A stretch of DNA of 64,000 nucleotides from the NCBI GenBank assembly GCA_910586475.1, contig CAJUHM010000004.1, forward strand, positions 1 to 64,000. The letters run 5' to 3'. Positions 1 to 8,471 of this stretch are shown piece after piece. This stretch comes from an uncultured Muribaculaceae bacterium (lineage in GTDB: Bacteria > Bacteroidota > Bacteroidia > Bacteroidales > Muribaculaceae). Below the pieces are notes generated by a model. The model searched no databases and was not told where the DNA came from. It saw nothing but the letters and a program-made list of their open reading frames with translations. The position numbers and the translations under genes were made by a program. Positions within the stretch are counted from its first letter, which is position 1. Every line of letters starts with the position of its first letter.

Positions 1-63
1 TTAAAAAGTTTTGATGTTGTAAAAAATTAAGATGCGTCAGCCCTGGCAATCTTGGGTGTGGGG

Positions 64-95
64 GTTGCACATGCGGGCGAAATGTGTTAACTTTG
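64..95 (+). promoter_or_regulatory. Predicted Bacteroides-type promoter of the GH20 gene
   Basis: A -7 element TAACTTTG lies at 88-95, an exact match to the TAnnTTTG consensus. A GTTG at 64-67, one base off the -33 TTTG, is separated from it by 20 bases, the usual spacing. The hexosaminidase start codon follows about 37 bases downstream. Confidence 0.6.
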
Positions 96-132
96 TGTTT
101 CTTAGAAAACCAATCACATTAAAATTCCATTT

Positions 133-2472
133 ATGAATAAACTGCTCAGGCGTGCTGCCTCTGTCGCAGCCGCGGTTGTTCTGACAGCCGGCGTCGTTTC
201 CGCTGCCGAACTGACAGCAAATTATGAGGTTATTCCCCTGCCTCAGCGTGTAATGCCCTCTCGCGGATTGCCGTTTGTGTTTAATCAGAAAACGGTCATT
301 GTTGTGCCGAAAGGCTCGAAGCCGCTTAAGAAAAATGCTGAACTTCTTGCCGGCTATCTTAAGGAGCTCACAGGTGTTGCTCCGCGGATCGTCAGCAAGA
401 CTCCCAAAAAGAATGCTATTGTGCTTGAGGTCTCATCTCCGGCAGCGGCTTCGCCTGAAGCCTATGCCCTGAATGTTACCTCCGACATGATCACAATCAG
501 CGGAGCTTCCCCCGCAGGAACTTTCTATGGAATCCAGACGCTCCGCAAATCGATTCCCGCGCAGGCCGGATCTGGCGACGAGCTCGTTTTCCCCGCGGTC
601 GAAATTTCCGATGCGCCTCGTTTCGGATATCGCGGAGCACACTTCGACACCTCGCGCCACTTCTTTCCGGTCGACTCCGTCAAGTCGTTCATCGACATGC
701 TGGCTCTCCACAATATCAACCGCTTCCACTGGCACATCACCGACGATCAAGGATGGCGTCTTGAAATCAAAAAATATCCGGGACTGACCGAGGTCGGTTC
801 GAAGCGCGCAGGCACGGTCGTCGGCCGTAACTCCGGCGAATTCGATGGAATTCCCTATGGCGGGTTCTATACTCAGGAAGAAGCACGCGATATAGTGAAG
901 TATGCCGCCGACCGCCACATTACCGTTATTCCTGAAATCGACCTTCCCGGACATATGCTAGGCGCCCTTGCCGCCTATCCGGAGCTGGGATGCACCGGCG
1001 GTCCGTATGAGGTCTGGCAGCAGTGGGGCGTCGCCAAAGATGTTCTCTGCGCAGGCAACGACAAGACTCTTGAGTTCATTGACGATGTACTCCGTGAGGT
1101 AATGGACATCTTTCCGTCGGAATATATCCACATCGGCGGCGACGAGTGTCCGAAAGACCGTTGGGAAAAGTGTCCGAAATGCCAGGCGCGCATCGAGTCG
1201 CTCGGACTCAAGTCGGACAGTCACAGCTCTGCCGAACAGAAACTCCAGAACTTCGTGATGGAACGCGCGGCGAAGACTCTCGCCAGCCGTAGCCGGAAAA
1301 TGATCGGCTGGGATGAAATCCTTGAAGGCGGTCTTTTCCCGGGAGCTACTGTGATGGCATGGCGTGGTGCTGAAGCCGCTGCCGAAAGTGCCAAACAGGG
1401 CCACGACGCTATTCTCACTCCGACAAATTTCTGCTACTTCGACTATTATCAGAGCACCAATCCCGATCTCGAGCCCCTCGGAATCGGCGGATATGTTCCG
1501 GTTGAGAAGGTATATTCTCTCGAACCGGTCAGCGGCGATCTGACTCCCGATCAGGCGAAGCACATCATCGGCGCGCAGGCTAATTTATGGACCGAATATA
1601 TTCCCACTTATTCCCACGTCCAGTTCATGGAGCTGCCTCGTCTGGCCGCAATGTCGGAAGTGCAGTGGACCGATCCGGCCCAGAAAGACTATGCCTATTT
1701 CTCGAAGCGTCTTCCGCAGCTGATCGAGCAGTATAAGACTCAGGGCTACAACTATGCCCCGTTCGTGTTCGACGTTCTCGGCCGTCTTGATTCAGATCCG
1801 GCCAACCACGCAATTACTGCGACGCTCACCACGATCGACGACGCTCCCATCTATTATACTCTCGACGGTTCGACTCCGACTGAAACATCGAATCGCTATT
1901 CAGGCCCGGTAAGCATTACCGAGTCGGCAGTGATCCGTGCGGTTGTGATTCGTCCCGAGGGACGCTCCCATGAATGGTCCGACAGCGTTTCTTTCAATAA
2001 AGCCACAAGCTCGGCAGTCACGCTGAAAAATCCTCCTCATTCCCGCTATGCCTCATTCGGCCCCGGCCTGCTGACCGACGGACGTTTTGGCGGCGAAGCA
2101 TTCAACACCGGCAAATGGCTCGGCTTCAACGGCGAGAATCTTGAAGCGACGATCGATCTCGGCAAAATTCAGGAGATAAGCACAGTCAGCTACAACGCTC
2201 TTGTTGCAACAGCCGACTGGATTTTCGACACGCAGGAAGCTTTTGTCGAAGTCTCCGACAACGGAACAGATTTCACCCCCGTAGCATCTGCAACCTACAC
2301 TCAGCCGGACGATCACATCACCGAGATCCGTACACACACTCTTAAATTCGAGCCCGTCAAGGCCCGCTACGTAAGAGTCAAACTTACATATCTCGATGAC
2401 ATTCCTGTATGGCACGGCGCTGGAATCGGAAAGCCTGCCTTTATATTCGTTGATGAAATAATGATTGACTGA
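133..2472 (+). CDS. Secreted beta-N-acetylhexosaminidase, glycoside hydrolase family 20
   Basis: Probably releases terminal beta-linked GlcNAc or GalNAc from host or microbial glycans, in the periplasm or at the cell surface. A signal peptide covers about residues 1-25 and ends in an AxA-like site (VVSAAEL). A GH20b-like N-terminal domain follows, then the TIM-barrel with RFHWHITDDQGWRLEI and the catalytic Asp-Glu pair in HIGGDECP (D337/E338). In GH20 enzymes the Glu is the acid/base and the Asp supports substrate-assisted catalysis by the acetamido group. After the barrel come a chitobiase C-terminal-type segment (YYTLDGSTPTE, about 575-610) and an F5/8 discoidin-like carbohydrate-binding domain to the end. 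The length is typical of Bacteroidales multidomain GH20 enzymes. No SusC/SusD pair lies next to it. Exact linkage specificity cannot be read from sequence. Confidence 0.95.
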   Translation: MNKLLRRAASVAAAVVLTAGVVSAAELTANYEVIPLPQRVMPSRGLPFVFNQKTVIVVPKGSKPLKKNAELLAGYLKELTGVAPRIVSKTPKKNAIVLEVSSPAAASPEAYALNVTSDMITISGASPAGTFYGIQTLRKSIPAQAGSGDELVFPAVEISDAPRFGYRGAHFDTSRHFFPVDSVKSFIDMLALHNINRFHWHITDDQGWRLEIKKYPGLTEVGSKRAGTVVGRNSGEFDGIPYGGFYTQEEARDIVKYAADRHITVIPEIDLPGHMLGALAAYPELGCTGGPYEVWQQWGVAKDVLCAGNDKTLEFIDDVLREVMDIFPSEYIHIGGDECPKDRWEKCPKCQARIESLGLKSDSHSSAEQKLQNFVMERAAKTLASRSRKMIGWDEILEGGLFPGATVMAWRGAEAAAESAKQGHDAILTPTNFCYFDYYQSTNPDLEPLGIGGYVPVEKVYSLEPVSGDLTPDQAKHIIGAQANLWTEYIPTYSHVQFMELPRLAAMSEVQWTDPAQKDYAYFSKRLPQLIEQYKTQGYNYAPFVFDVLGRLDSDPANHAITATLTTIDDAPIYYTLDGSTPTETSNRYSGPVSITESAVIRAVVIRPEGRSHEWSDSVSFNKATSSAVTLKNPPHSRYASFGPGLLTDGRFGGEAFNTGKWLGFNGENLEATIDLGKIQEISTVSYNALVATADWIFDTQEAFVEVSDNGTDFTPVASATYTQPDDHITEIRTHTLKFEPVKARYVRVKLTYLDDIPVWHGAGIGKPAFIFVDEIMID

Positions 2473-2500
2473 AGCCATAAGAATCCTCTTTCATAAAAAT

Positions 2501-2531
2501 AAGCCGGCCCGCTCTCAAAGCGGGCCGGCTT
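2501..2531. terminator. Bidirectional hairpin terminator between convergent genes
   Basis: A perfect 13-bp stem (AAGCCGGCCCGCT at 2501-2513 and its complement at 2519-2531) has a 5-base loop. On the minus strand it is followed by ATTTTTA, so it is a good terminator for the DUF2807 gene. It also lies just after the stop of the GH20 gene and could end both transcripts. Confidence 0.85.
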
Positions 2532-2578
2532 CTCCATGAAAAAGCGTAGTAGATCTATTATGGTACCTAATTGGATAA

Positions 2579-3340
2579 TTATTTCAGATTGTTGATCGAG
2601 CCTCCCGATGAACTTTTCGAGTTGGTCATCTTGTTGACAAAACAGGAGATAGAGCCCCCTGATGAGGCCTGGGCCTCGCCTGTCTCTGCTTTCAGCCGGT
2701 CGGCATTGACAGATGCGCCGGAACTGACCTCGAAAGCAACCGCCGATGCGACGCCCTCGACAATGATAAGCGAACCTGACGACGCATCGCATGCAAGCGA
2801 TTGAGCTGTGGCCTTGATTCTGATGCTTGCGCCTGATGACGAATCGACACCCACGATTTCGGCCTGCAGTTCGGTTGCATTAAGGTTGGACCCTGACGAC
2901 GCTCTCAGCGACAGTTCGCCCGAAGATGGAGCCTTGTAGTGTTGCGGAATCAGGAGACTCGCGCCTGAGGATGAATTGAATTCATGGGCCGACGGCGATT
3001 TGACTGTCACCGTCACTTTTTCTCTGCCGGAGCTGATTCGTTCGGAGGTGGCAACGGTTAGTGATTTGTCTTTGTCCGTTAAGGCTATCTTGTCGAGAAG
3101 ATCGGCTGGCGCCTCTATTATAGCGATGTTTTCGTCTGATTGCTGATAGACGACTTTCAGGCCTTGTTGTGCGTTAAGCGCGGCGATTCCCGAAATCTCC
3201 ACAGTGTCCGTAACCATAGGTGAAGCGGGGTCGCTTGAGTATCCCGAAGAGAACAGACCTGAGATATTTGAAGGGTTCGAGCAACTCAAAACAGTAGAAG
3301 CGAGTATGCCGGCGATGGCATGGATGAAGATTTTTTTCAT
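2579..3340 (-). CDS. DUF2807 (head GIN domain) lipoprotein with SSG repeats
   Basis: A predicted envelope lipoprotein of 253 aa. The signal peptide ends in a lipobox with Cys20 (ASTVLSC). The rest matches the DUF2807/GIN family, an adhesin-like right-handed beta-solenoid found widely in Bacteroidota. A conspicuous SSG(A/G/S)S motif recurs at about residues 124, 148, 168, 187, 206, 226 and 244, a period of roughly 19 residues that fits one solenoid turn. No catalytic residues are visible. Its biochemical role is unknown. It is convergent with the GH20 gene and shares a terminator with it. The gene stands alone, with a 335-bp divergent region upstream. Confidence 0.85.
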   Translation of the reverse strand: MKKIFIHAIAGILASTVLSCSNPSNISGLFSSGYSSDPASPMVTDTVEISGIAALNAQQGLKVVYQQSDENIAIIEAPADLLDKIALTDKDKSLTVATSERISSGREKVTVTVKSPSAHEFNSSSGASLLIPQHYKAPSSGELSLRASSGSNLNATELQAEIVGVDSSSGASIRIKATAQSLACDASSGSLIIVEGVASAVAFEVSSGASVNADRLKAETGEAQASSGGSISCFVNKMTNSKSSSGGSINNLK

Positions 3341-3675
3341 TTTTGTGACTCGGATTTTGGTGGATGTATATCTCTGAGAGAATCGTTGTGTTTAGTTTTT
3401 ATTCGCTCAAAGAGGAATTTTCGAGGGATCTATGGAGATCTACGCAGGGAGCGATGCGGGCATCGTGACCGGGAATATCTTCATAGAGCACCGAAAAGGG
3501 CATTTGAGAGGATAAAAAACTCTTTATTGTATTATCGAATTTGTCTATCCGTGTTAAAACCATACATTCTCTTAGACGCGTGCTTTGCAGAAAAAGTTAC
3601 AAAACCACAAAGAAAATCGATAAAGTTGCCTATATTTGCTATTAATTTTCTTTGTCCTAACAAATTTTTTAATCC
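3341..3675. other. Divergent intergenic region with one recognisable -7 box
   Basis: This 335-base gap separates the DUF2807 lipoprotein from the symporter. On the plus strand TATATTTG at 3631-3638 matches the -7 consensus for the symporter, with no good -33 box 19-21 bases upstream. I found no clear minus-strand promoter, RNA gene or conserved ORF here; the open frames that cross it look non-coding. Confidence 0.5.
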
Positions 3676-4845
3676 ATGAACACCAGACTACGCATAGGTC
3701 TTTTAGGAAAAATCTTTATCGGAATGGCGGCAGGGGTCGCATTCGGTTATATGGCTCCGTTTTGGCTGGGGCGACTGTTTGCGACGTTCAATTATGTTTT
3801 CAGCCAGTTTCTCGGATTCCTGATTCCGCTTATTATCGTAGGTTTTGTCGCTCCAGCCATAGCCGAACTCGGCGAACGTGCCGGAAAAATGCTCGTTTTC
3901 ACAGCTGCGCTTGCCTATGCGGCTACGCTGATTGCCGGTTTCTGCGCCTATTTCACAGCAGACTCTCTTTTCCCGGATATGCTTGCAGGGCAGTACATGG
4001 CAGCTTCGGCTACCGAGTCGCTCAATGCCCCCGCACCATATTTCACGATCGATATCCCGGCCCTTGTTCCCGTGACGACAGCCCTCGTCCTTGCCTTTAT
4101 GGTCGGAATCGGGTGTGCGTTCATAAAGGAAACGACTTTGAAAAATGCTGTTTTTGAATTTCGCACGATTGTCAGCAAGACGATCATGAAGGGGGTGATC
4201 CCGCTGTTGCCTTATTATATATGTGGAATTTTCCTGACAATGGCTATGGAGGGGAAGGTCGGAGCGATACTGACTGCTTTCTCTAAGATCATCGTGGTGA
4301 TTTTTGTGCTGCATGTCGGAATCCTTGTGGCCCAATACTGCATTGCTGCCATTTTCTTTCGTCGCAACCCGTTCCGGATGCTATGGACAATGATGCCGGC
4401 CTATTTCACTGCTCTTGGGACTCAATCCTCGGCCGCAACCATTCCTGTCACATTGCGCCAGTCGATCGCTATGGGTATCGACAAGGATATAGCCGGATTT
4501 GTCGTTCCGCTTTGTGCCACTATTCACATGTCCGGATCGACACTGAAAATCGTGGCCTGTGCGATCGCCCTTATGATTCTTCAGGGCATTGGTTATGATT
4601 TTGCCTCCGTAGCCGAATTTATAGCCATGCTCGGAGTCACTATTATCGCCGCTCCCGGAATTCCCGGCGGAGCCATAATGGCATCTCTTGGCTTGCTCTC
4701 AGGAATCATCGGCTTTTCTGACGCTCAAAATGCCATGATGATAGCTCTCTATATCGCGATGGACTCCTTCGGGACAGCCTGCAACGTGACCGGCGACGGT
4801 GCGATTGCAGCTATCGTCAACAGCATTTTCGGCAAAAAAATCTGA
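3676..4845 (+). CDS. Dicarboxylate/amino acid:cation symporter (DAACS family)
   Basis: An inner-membrane secondary transporter of 389 aa that likely imports a small acidic substrate such as glutamate, aspartate or a C4-dicarboxylate with Na+ or H+. The protein is almost wholly hydrophobic, with about eight membrane spans plus two re-entrant loops as in GltPh. Two family signatures are present: a serine-rich stretch TQSSAATIPVTL (about residue 254) corresponding to the HP1 SSSAATLP motif, and NVTGDGAIAAIV near the C-terminus corresponding to the TM8 substrate-binding segment. Length is slightly shorter than GltP (about 420 aa). The substrate cannot be assigned, since the C-terminal binding Arg/Asp pattern is not the standard glutamate type. 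The gene is monocistronic with a -7 box at 3631. Confidence 0.9.
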   Translation: MNTRLRIGLLGKIFIGMAAGVAFGYMAPFWLGRLFATFNYVFSQFLGFLIPLIIVGFVAPAIAELGERAGKMLVFTAALAYAATLIAGFCAYFTADSLFPDMLAGQYMAASATESLNAPAPYFTIDIPALVPVTTALVLAFMVGIGCAFIKETTLKNAVFEFRTIVSKTIMKGVIPLLPYYICGIFLTMAMEGKVGAILTAFSKIIVVIFVLHVGILVAQYCIAAIFFRRNPFRMLWTMMPAYFTALGTQSSAATIPVTLRQSIAMGIDKDIAGFVVPLCATIHMSGSTLKIVACAIALMILQGIGYDFASVAEFIAMLGVTIIAAPGIPGGAIMASLGLLSGIIGFSDAQNAMMIALYIAMDSFGTACNVTGDGAIAAIVNSIFGKKI

Positions 4846-4945
4846 TCAGTGTGTAATTTATTTCTGATTTTTGCGTCAAACGAATTGTATTCATCATTTT
4901 GTTCATTGATGATAAACCGACATTTATAAAAAAAATAGGATACAT

Positions 4946-5866
4946 ATGGATTTATTGACAGTCAGTGAAGTGACCAAGAACTATGCGGGCCACACTGCGC
5001 TCGACAATGTCTCACTATCGGTCAGACAGGGTTCAGTCTACGGTCTGCTCGGACCTAACGGAGCTGGAAAAACAACCCTCATCAGAATTATCAACCACAT
5101 AACAGCCCCTGATTCCGGAAGCGTTGTTTTCGACGGTCATCCTCTGACTCAGGCGGATGTGGCACAGATCGGCTATCTTCCAGAAGAGAGAGGTCTTTAT
5201 AAGAAAATGAAAGTGGGAGATCAGGCTGTTTTCTTTGCCCGTCTGAAGGGGCTGTCGAAAGCGGATGCCACCCGGGCTCTCAAGGAATGGTTCGATCGCT
5301 TCGAGATCGGTTCGTGGTGGAACCGCAAGGTCGAGGAGCTTTCCAAAGGCATGGCCCAGAAAGTGCAGTTTATTGTGACAGTCCTCCACAATCCGAAACT
5401 GCTTATCTTCGACGAGCCTTTCTCCGGATTTGACCCTATCAATGCCAATCTGCTTCGCGATGAGATTCTCCGTCTGCGCGACAATGGGTCGACTATCATA
5501 TTCTCGACACACAACATGGCTTCTGTTGAGGAGATATGCGATGATATCACGCTGATAAACAACGGCCGCAACATCCTGACCGGTAATGTCGACGAGATCC
5601 GTCGTGATTTTTCACGCGGACGCTATTCGATCGACTTTGAGGGCGATTCCTCGCGGCTTGCATCGGCGCTCGAACCGGTCATCAGCACATTCTCGCTCTC
5701 GGAGGCGCCCCGCGGACGTCAGCGGATGGACATTGTTGTCCGCGACGGTGTGGATGCCCGCAGTGTCATCGGAATCGCCAACGAAACATCCCGGCTCGCC
5801 GCCTTCAACGAAACGATGGCGTCAATGAACGACATATTCATCAATGCTGTCTCAAAGCAAAAATAA
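4946..5866 (+). CDS. ABC transporter ATP-binding protein, NatA-like
   Basis: The nucleotide-binding subunit of an ABC-2 type exporter, 306 aa. Walker A is GPNGAGKTT (residues 36-44), the signature is LSKGM (about 134), and Walker B is LLIFDEPFSGFDP, followed by the H-loop STHNMASVEE. A C-terminal DUF4162-type extension after residue 220 is typical of NatA/CcmA-like exporters. The permease gene follows 27 bases downstream, so both form one transporter. The pair resembles NatAB, which exports Na+ in Bacillus, but most Bacteroidota members have unknown cargo. An A-rich stretch precedes the ATG, as is common for Bacteroidota start sites. Confidence 0.93.
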   Translation: MDLLTVSEVTKNYAGHTALDNVSLSVRQGSVYGLLGPNGAGKTTLIRIINHITAPDSGSVVFDGHPLTQADVAQIGYLPEERGLYKKMKVGDQAVFFARLKGLSKADATRALKEWFDRFEIGSWWNRKVEELSKGMAQKVQFIVTVLHNPKLLIFDEPFSGFDPINANLLRDEILRLRDNGSTIIFSTHNMASVEEICDDITLINNGRNILTGNVDEIRRDFSRGRYSIDFEGDSSRLASALEPVISTFSLSEAPRGRQRMDIVVRDGVDARSVIGIANETSRLAAFNETMASMNDIFINAVSKQK

Positions 5867-5893
5867 ATTCTCTTCCTAAAGCAAATTTTGAAA

Positions 5894-7195
5894 ATGGATT
5901 CAAAGACTTCGATAATAATCGGGCGCGAGTACATGGAGCGCGTCTCGAAAAAAAGCTTCCTAATAACCACTATTCTAATGCCGGTGCTGATGCTTGGCTT
6001 GATGCTGGTTCCGGTGCTGATCGCAATGTTTTCCGAATCGGAAAACCGTCAGCTGATGGTTATTGACAATTCCGGCAAGATCGCGCAGAAGCTTCAGAAC
6101 ACCTCTTCGCTTACTTTCGCTGCGACCGATCTCACTCTCGATTCGGCCCGTAGCCTCGAAGGTATCGACGGTGTGCTTTTTATTCCAGCTGAGGCTCTGA
6201 CCGGGCAAGCCACAATGCAGATCTACACCAACGGCCCCTCCTCGATGGAAATCGAGTCGGTAATAACCTCCCAGGTCGACGATATTGTTGAAAGCTACAA
6301 ACTCTCGACCTATGGAATCGAGAATCTCGACAAGATCATCGAGTCGATCACCTCCGACGTCAAACTCCAGTCGATCCGCAACGACAAGGAGTCGACCGAA
6401 TCCTCGACCGCTCTGAGCTATATGCTTGGCTTCGTGTTGACGATAATGCTCTATATGTGTCTGCTTCTCTACGGGCAGATGGTGATGACGAGCATTATCG
6501 AGGAGAAAAACAACCGTGTGCTTGAAATCGTTGTCAGCTCCGTCAAACCGACACAGCTGATGCTTGGAAAGATCTGTGGGATCGGGCTTGTGGCCGTCAC
6601 TCAGATCGTCATCTGGGGAGTGCTTATGGTCTCTATGTCAGCATTCCTCCTGCCGGTTCTCCTTCCCGAGACAATGTCGTCCGAAATGGCCGCGCTCAGC
6701 GAAGGAGCCACAACAGCCTCTCTCTCTTATGATGTAGAGATGCTTCAGGCGATCTCTATGCTCGGAAATGTATCATATATCATCGAACTCTTCGGGCTGC
6801 TTCTCCTCTTCCTGGTCGGCGGTTTTATGCTTTATGCTGCGATCTATGCCGCCATCGGATCGGCGGTCGACAACATTCAGGACGCCGGACAGCTTCAGTC
6901 CGTTGTGGTTTTTCCGATCATTATCGGCGTTGCAGTGGCAATGGCAGCTGCAGCTGATCCGGCCTCGAGCCTGTCGTTGTGGACTTCTTTCATTCCATTT
7001 ACATCGCCGATGGTCATGATGGCACGTATCCCGTTCGGCATTCCGGCATGGGAAATCGTTGTGTCGCTCGTGATTCTTTTCGCGTCGTTTTTCGTCGTTG
7101 TCTGGTTCGCGGCCAAGATCTACCGTGTAGGCATCTTCATGTATGGCAAGAAACCCACATTTGCCGAACTGATCAAATGGATGAGATATAAATAA
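5894..7195 (+). CDS. ABC-2 type transporter permease, NatB-like
   Basis: The membrane subunit that pairs with the ATPase just upstream. I chose the ATG at 5894 (MDSKTSIIIGREYMERV) over the in-frame TTG six bases earlier. The N-terminus has one membrane helix (about 22-45), then a large extracytoplasmic domain (about 50-170), then five further helices, the ABC2_membrane_3 architecture. The segment SIIEEKNNRVLEIVVSS at the start of the helical domain is the typical coupling-helix motif of NatB/YhaP-like permeases. The protein is 433 aa, normal for the family. Cargo unknown. Confidence 0.9.
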   Translation: MDSKTSIIIGREYMERVSKKSFLITTILMPVLMLGLMLVPVLIAMFSESENRQLMVIDNSGKIAQKLQNTSSLTFAATDLTLDSARSLEGIDGVLFIPAEALTGQATMQIYTNGPSSMEIESVITSQVDDIVESYKLSTYGIENLDKIIESITSDVKLQSIRNDKESTESSTALSYMLGFVLTIMLYMCLLLYGQMVMTSIIEEKNNRVLEIVVSSVKPTQLMLGKICGIGLVAVTQIVIWGVLMVSMSAFLLPVLLPETMSSEMAALSEGATTASLSYDVEMLQAISMLGNVSYIIELFGLLLLFLVGGFMLYAAIYAAIGSAVDNIQDAGQLQSVVVFPIIIGVAVAMAAAADPASSLSLWTSFIPFTSPMVMMARIPFGIPAWEIVVSLVILFASFFVVVWFAAKIYRVGIFMYGKKPTFAELIKWMRYK

Positions 7196-7357
7196 GCCAT
7201 CTGCCCTGAACGATCGGCAGTCATGAAAAAAACAGGCGGGCCACCCACTTTCGGGCGGCTCACTTGTTGTTAGGGGTAGACGGTGGCCAAATGGACTGCC
7301 GCCGCTACGGAATTTGGTGCATTTTGAGAAAAAAACATTCGATGAACGTACTAAAAT

Positions 7358-7388
7358 TTTGACAACTTACGTTTATTTTGTAACTTTG
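7358..7388 (+). promoter_or_regulatory. Promoter of the first sigma factor gene
   Basis: TTTG at 7358-7361 and TAACTTTG at 7381-7388 are separated by 19 bases, an exact Bacteroides -33/-7 match. Transcription should start near 7394-7396. A possible TTG start at 7397 would leave almost no leader, which supports ATG 7412 as the real start. Confidence 0.8.
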
Positions 7389-7411
7389 CACACTTTTTGC
7401 CGCAAACACGA

Positions 7412-8269
7412 ATGAGACAGCTAAAAATCATCCGCTCGATTACGAGCCGCGACACCGCATCACTCGACAAATATCTTCAGGAAATCGGCCGCGAAGAGCT
7501 TCTGAGCGTCGACGAGGAGGTAGAACTTGCCCAGCGAATCCGTCAGGGTGACAACCGCGCACTTGACCGACTTGTCTGTGCCAACCTTCGCTTTGTCGTC
7601 TCGGTGGCCAAGCAATATCAGAATCAGGGTCTTAGCCTTCCTGACCTTATCAATGAAGGTAATGTCGGCTTGATTAAAGCCGCTCAGAAATTTGACGAGA
7701 CCCGCGGTTTTAAATTCATTTCCTATGCCGTCTGGTGGATCCGCCAGTCGATTCTTCAGGCACTTGCCGAGCAGAGCCGAATTGTCCGTCTTCCGCTCAA
7801 TCAGGTCGGTTCGCTCAACAAGATCAACAAAGCCATCAGCAAGTTCGAGCAGGACCATCAGCGCAAACCGTCATCGGAAGAACTCTCAAATATTCTTGAC
7901 ATTGATGTTGACAAGATCTCCGAATCCGTGAGCGTCAATGGTCGCCACACTTCGCTCGATGCTCCCTTCTCCGACTCTGAGGACAACAGCCTCATGGACG
8001 TCCTGACTGACGCCGATGCCCCAAATACCGACGCTTCGCTCAATCAGGAGTCTCTTTCTGTCGAAGTTGACCGTGCCTTGTCGCAGCTTCATCCGCGCGA
8101 ACGCGATATTCTTAAGATGTTCTTTGGAATCGGTTGTCAGGAAATGACACTTGAAGAAATTGCGCTCAAATTCGATCTGACACGCGAACGTGTACGTCAG
8201 ATCAAGGAGAAGGCGATCCGTCGCCTCAAAGGTCAGCGTAGCCGCCACCTGCGTGCGTTTCTCGGCTGA
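7412..8269 (+). CDS. rpoD: RNA polymerase sigma-70 factor, primary (RpoD/SigA) type, copy 1
   Basis: Directs RNA polymerase to promoters. At 285 aa it has the short form typical of the Bacteroidota primary sigma, lacking the long region 1.1 of E. coli RpoD. Region 1.2 starts [12 protein letters not shown], region 2 carries [31 protein letters not shown] and [13 protein letters not shown] (2.3-2.4), region 3 is present, and region 4.2 has [17 protein letters not shown], the helix-turn-helix that reads the -33 element. The start is ATG 7412, giving [13 protein letters not shown], the same N-terminus as copy 2. A second, very similar sigma gene lies 202 bases downstream on the same strand. Which of the two is the housekeeping factor cannot be decided from this window. 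Confidence 0.93.
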   Translation: MRQLKIIRSITSRDTASLDKYLQEIGREELLSVDEEVELAQRIRQGDNRALDRLVCANLRFVVSVAKQYQNQGLSLPDLINEGNVGLIKAAQKFDETRGFKFISYAVWWIRQSILQALAEQSRIVRLPLNQVGSLNKINKAISKFEQDHQRKPSSEELSNILDIDVDKISESVSVNGRHTSLDAPFSDSEDNSLMDVLTDADAPNTDASLNQESLSVEVDRALSQLHPRERDILKMFFGIGCQEMTLEEIALKFDLTRERVRQIKEKAIRRLKGQRSRHLRAFLG

Positions 8270-8337
8270 TATCGGCCTGAGAGCGATCTCATAGTTGGAA
8301 AAATATTTAAGTCAAAGCCACTGAAGAATTGTTTTTG

Positions 8338-8351
8338 GTGGTTTTGACCAC
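8338..8351. repeat. Short inverted repeat downstream of sigma copy 1
   Basis: GTGGT (8338-8342) and ACCAC (8347-8351) flank a TTTG loop and are followed by TTTTT. It could act as a weak terminator of the first sigma gene, but the 5-bp stem is short. Confidence 0.35.
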
Positions 8352-8356
8352 TTTTT

Positions 8357-8383
8357 GCGTGTAATCTTCCATAGATTACACGC
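8357..8383. repeat. Perfect 11-bp palindrome at the sigma copy 2 promoter
   Basis: GCGTGTAATCT (8357-8367) and AGATTACACGC (8373-8383) form a perfect inverted repeat around TCCAT. It sits where the -33 element of the downstream promoter (-7-like TATCTTTA at 8394-8401) should be and no TTTG is found there. No T-run follows, so an operator for a DNA-binding protein is more likely than a terminator. Confidence 0.7.
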
Positions 8384-8393
8384 TATTTATTTG

Positions 8394-8401
8394 TATCTTT
8401 A
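8394..8401 (+). promoter_or_regulatory. Candidate -7 box of sigma copy 2
   Basis: TATCTTTA differs from TAnnTTTG only in the last base. The position 19-21 bases upstream falls inside the palindrome at 8357-8383 and has no TTTG. The start codon is at 8472, so the leader would be about 65 bases. Confidence 0.45.
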
Positions 8402-8471
8402 CCAGATATTTCGTAATCCGGGAGCTCAGGATGGGAAATATCTGTTCTTCTGACTATCAAATCTTACTCTG

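Noticed and set aside
3320..3679. 119-codon frame across the DUF2807-symporter gap
   Set aside because: Composition is Arg/Cys/Phe-rich with no export or domain pattern, and it overlaps a promoter and a start region.
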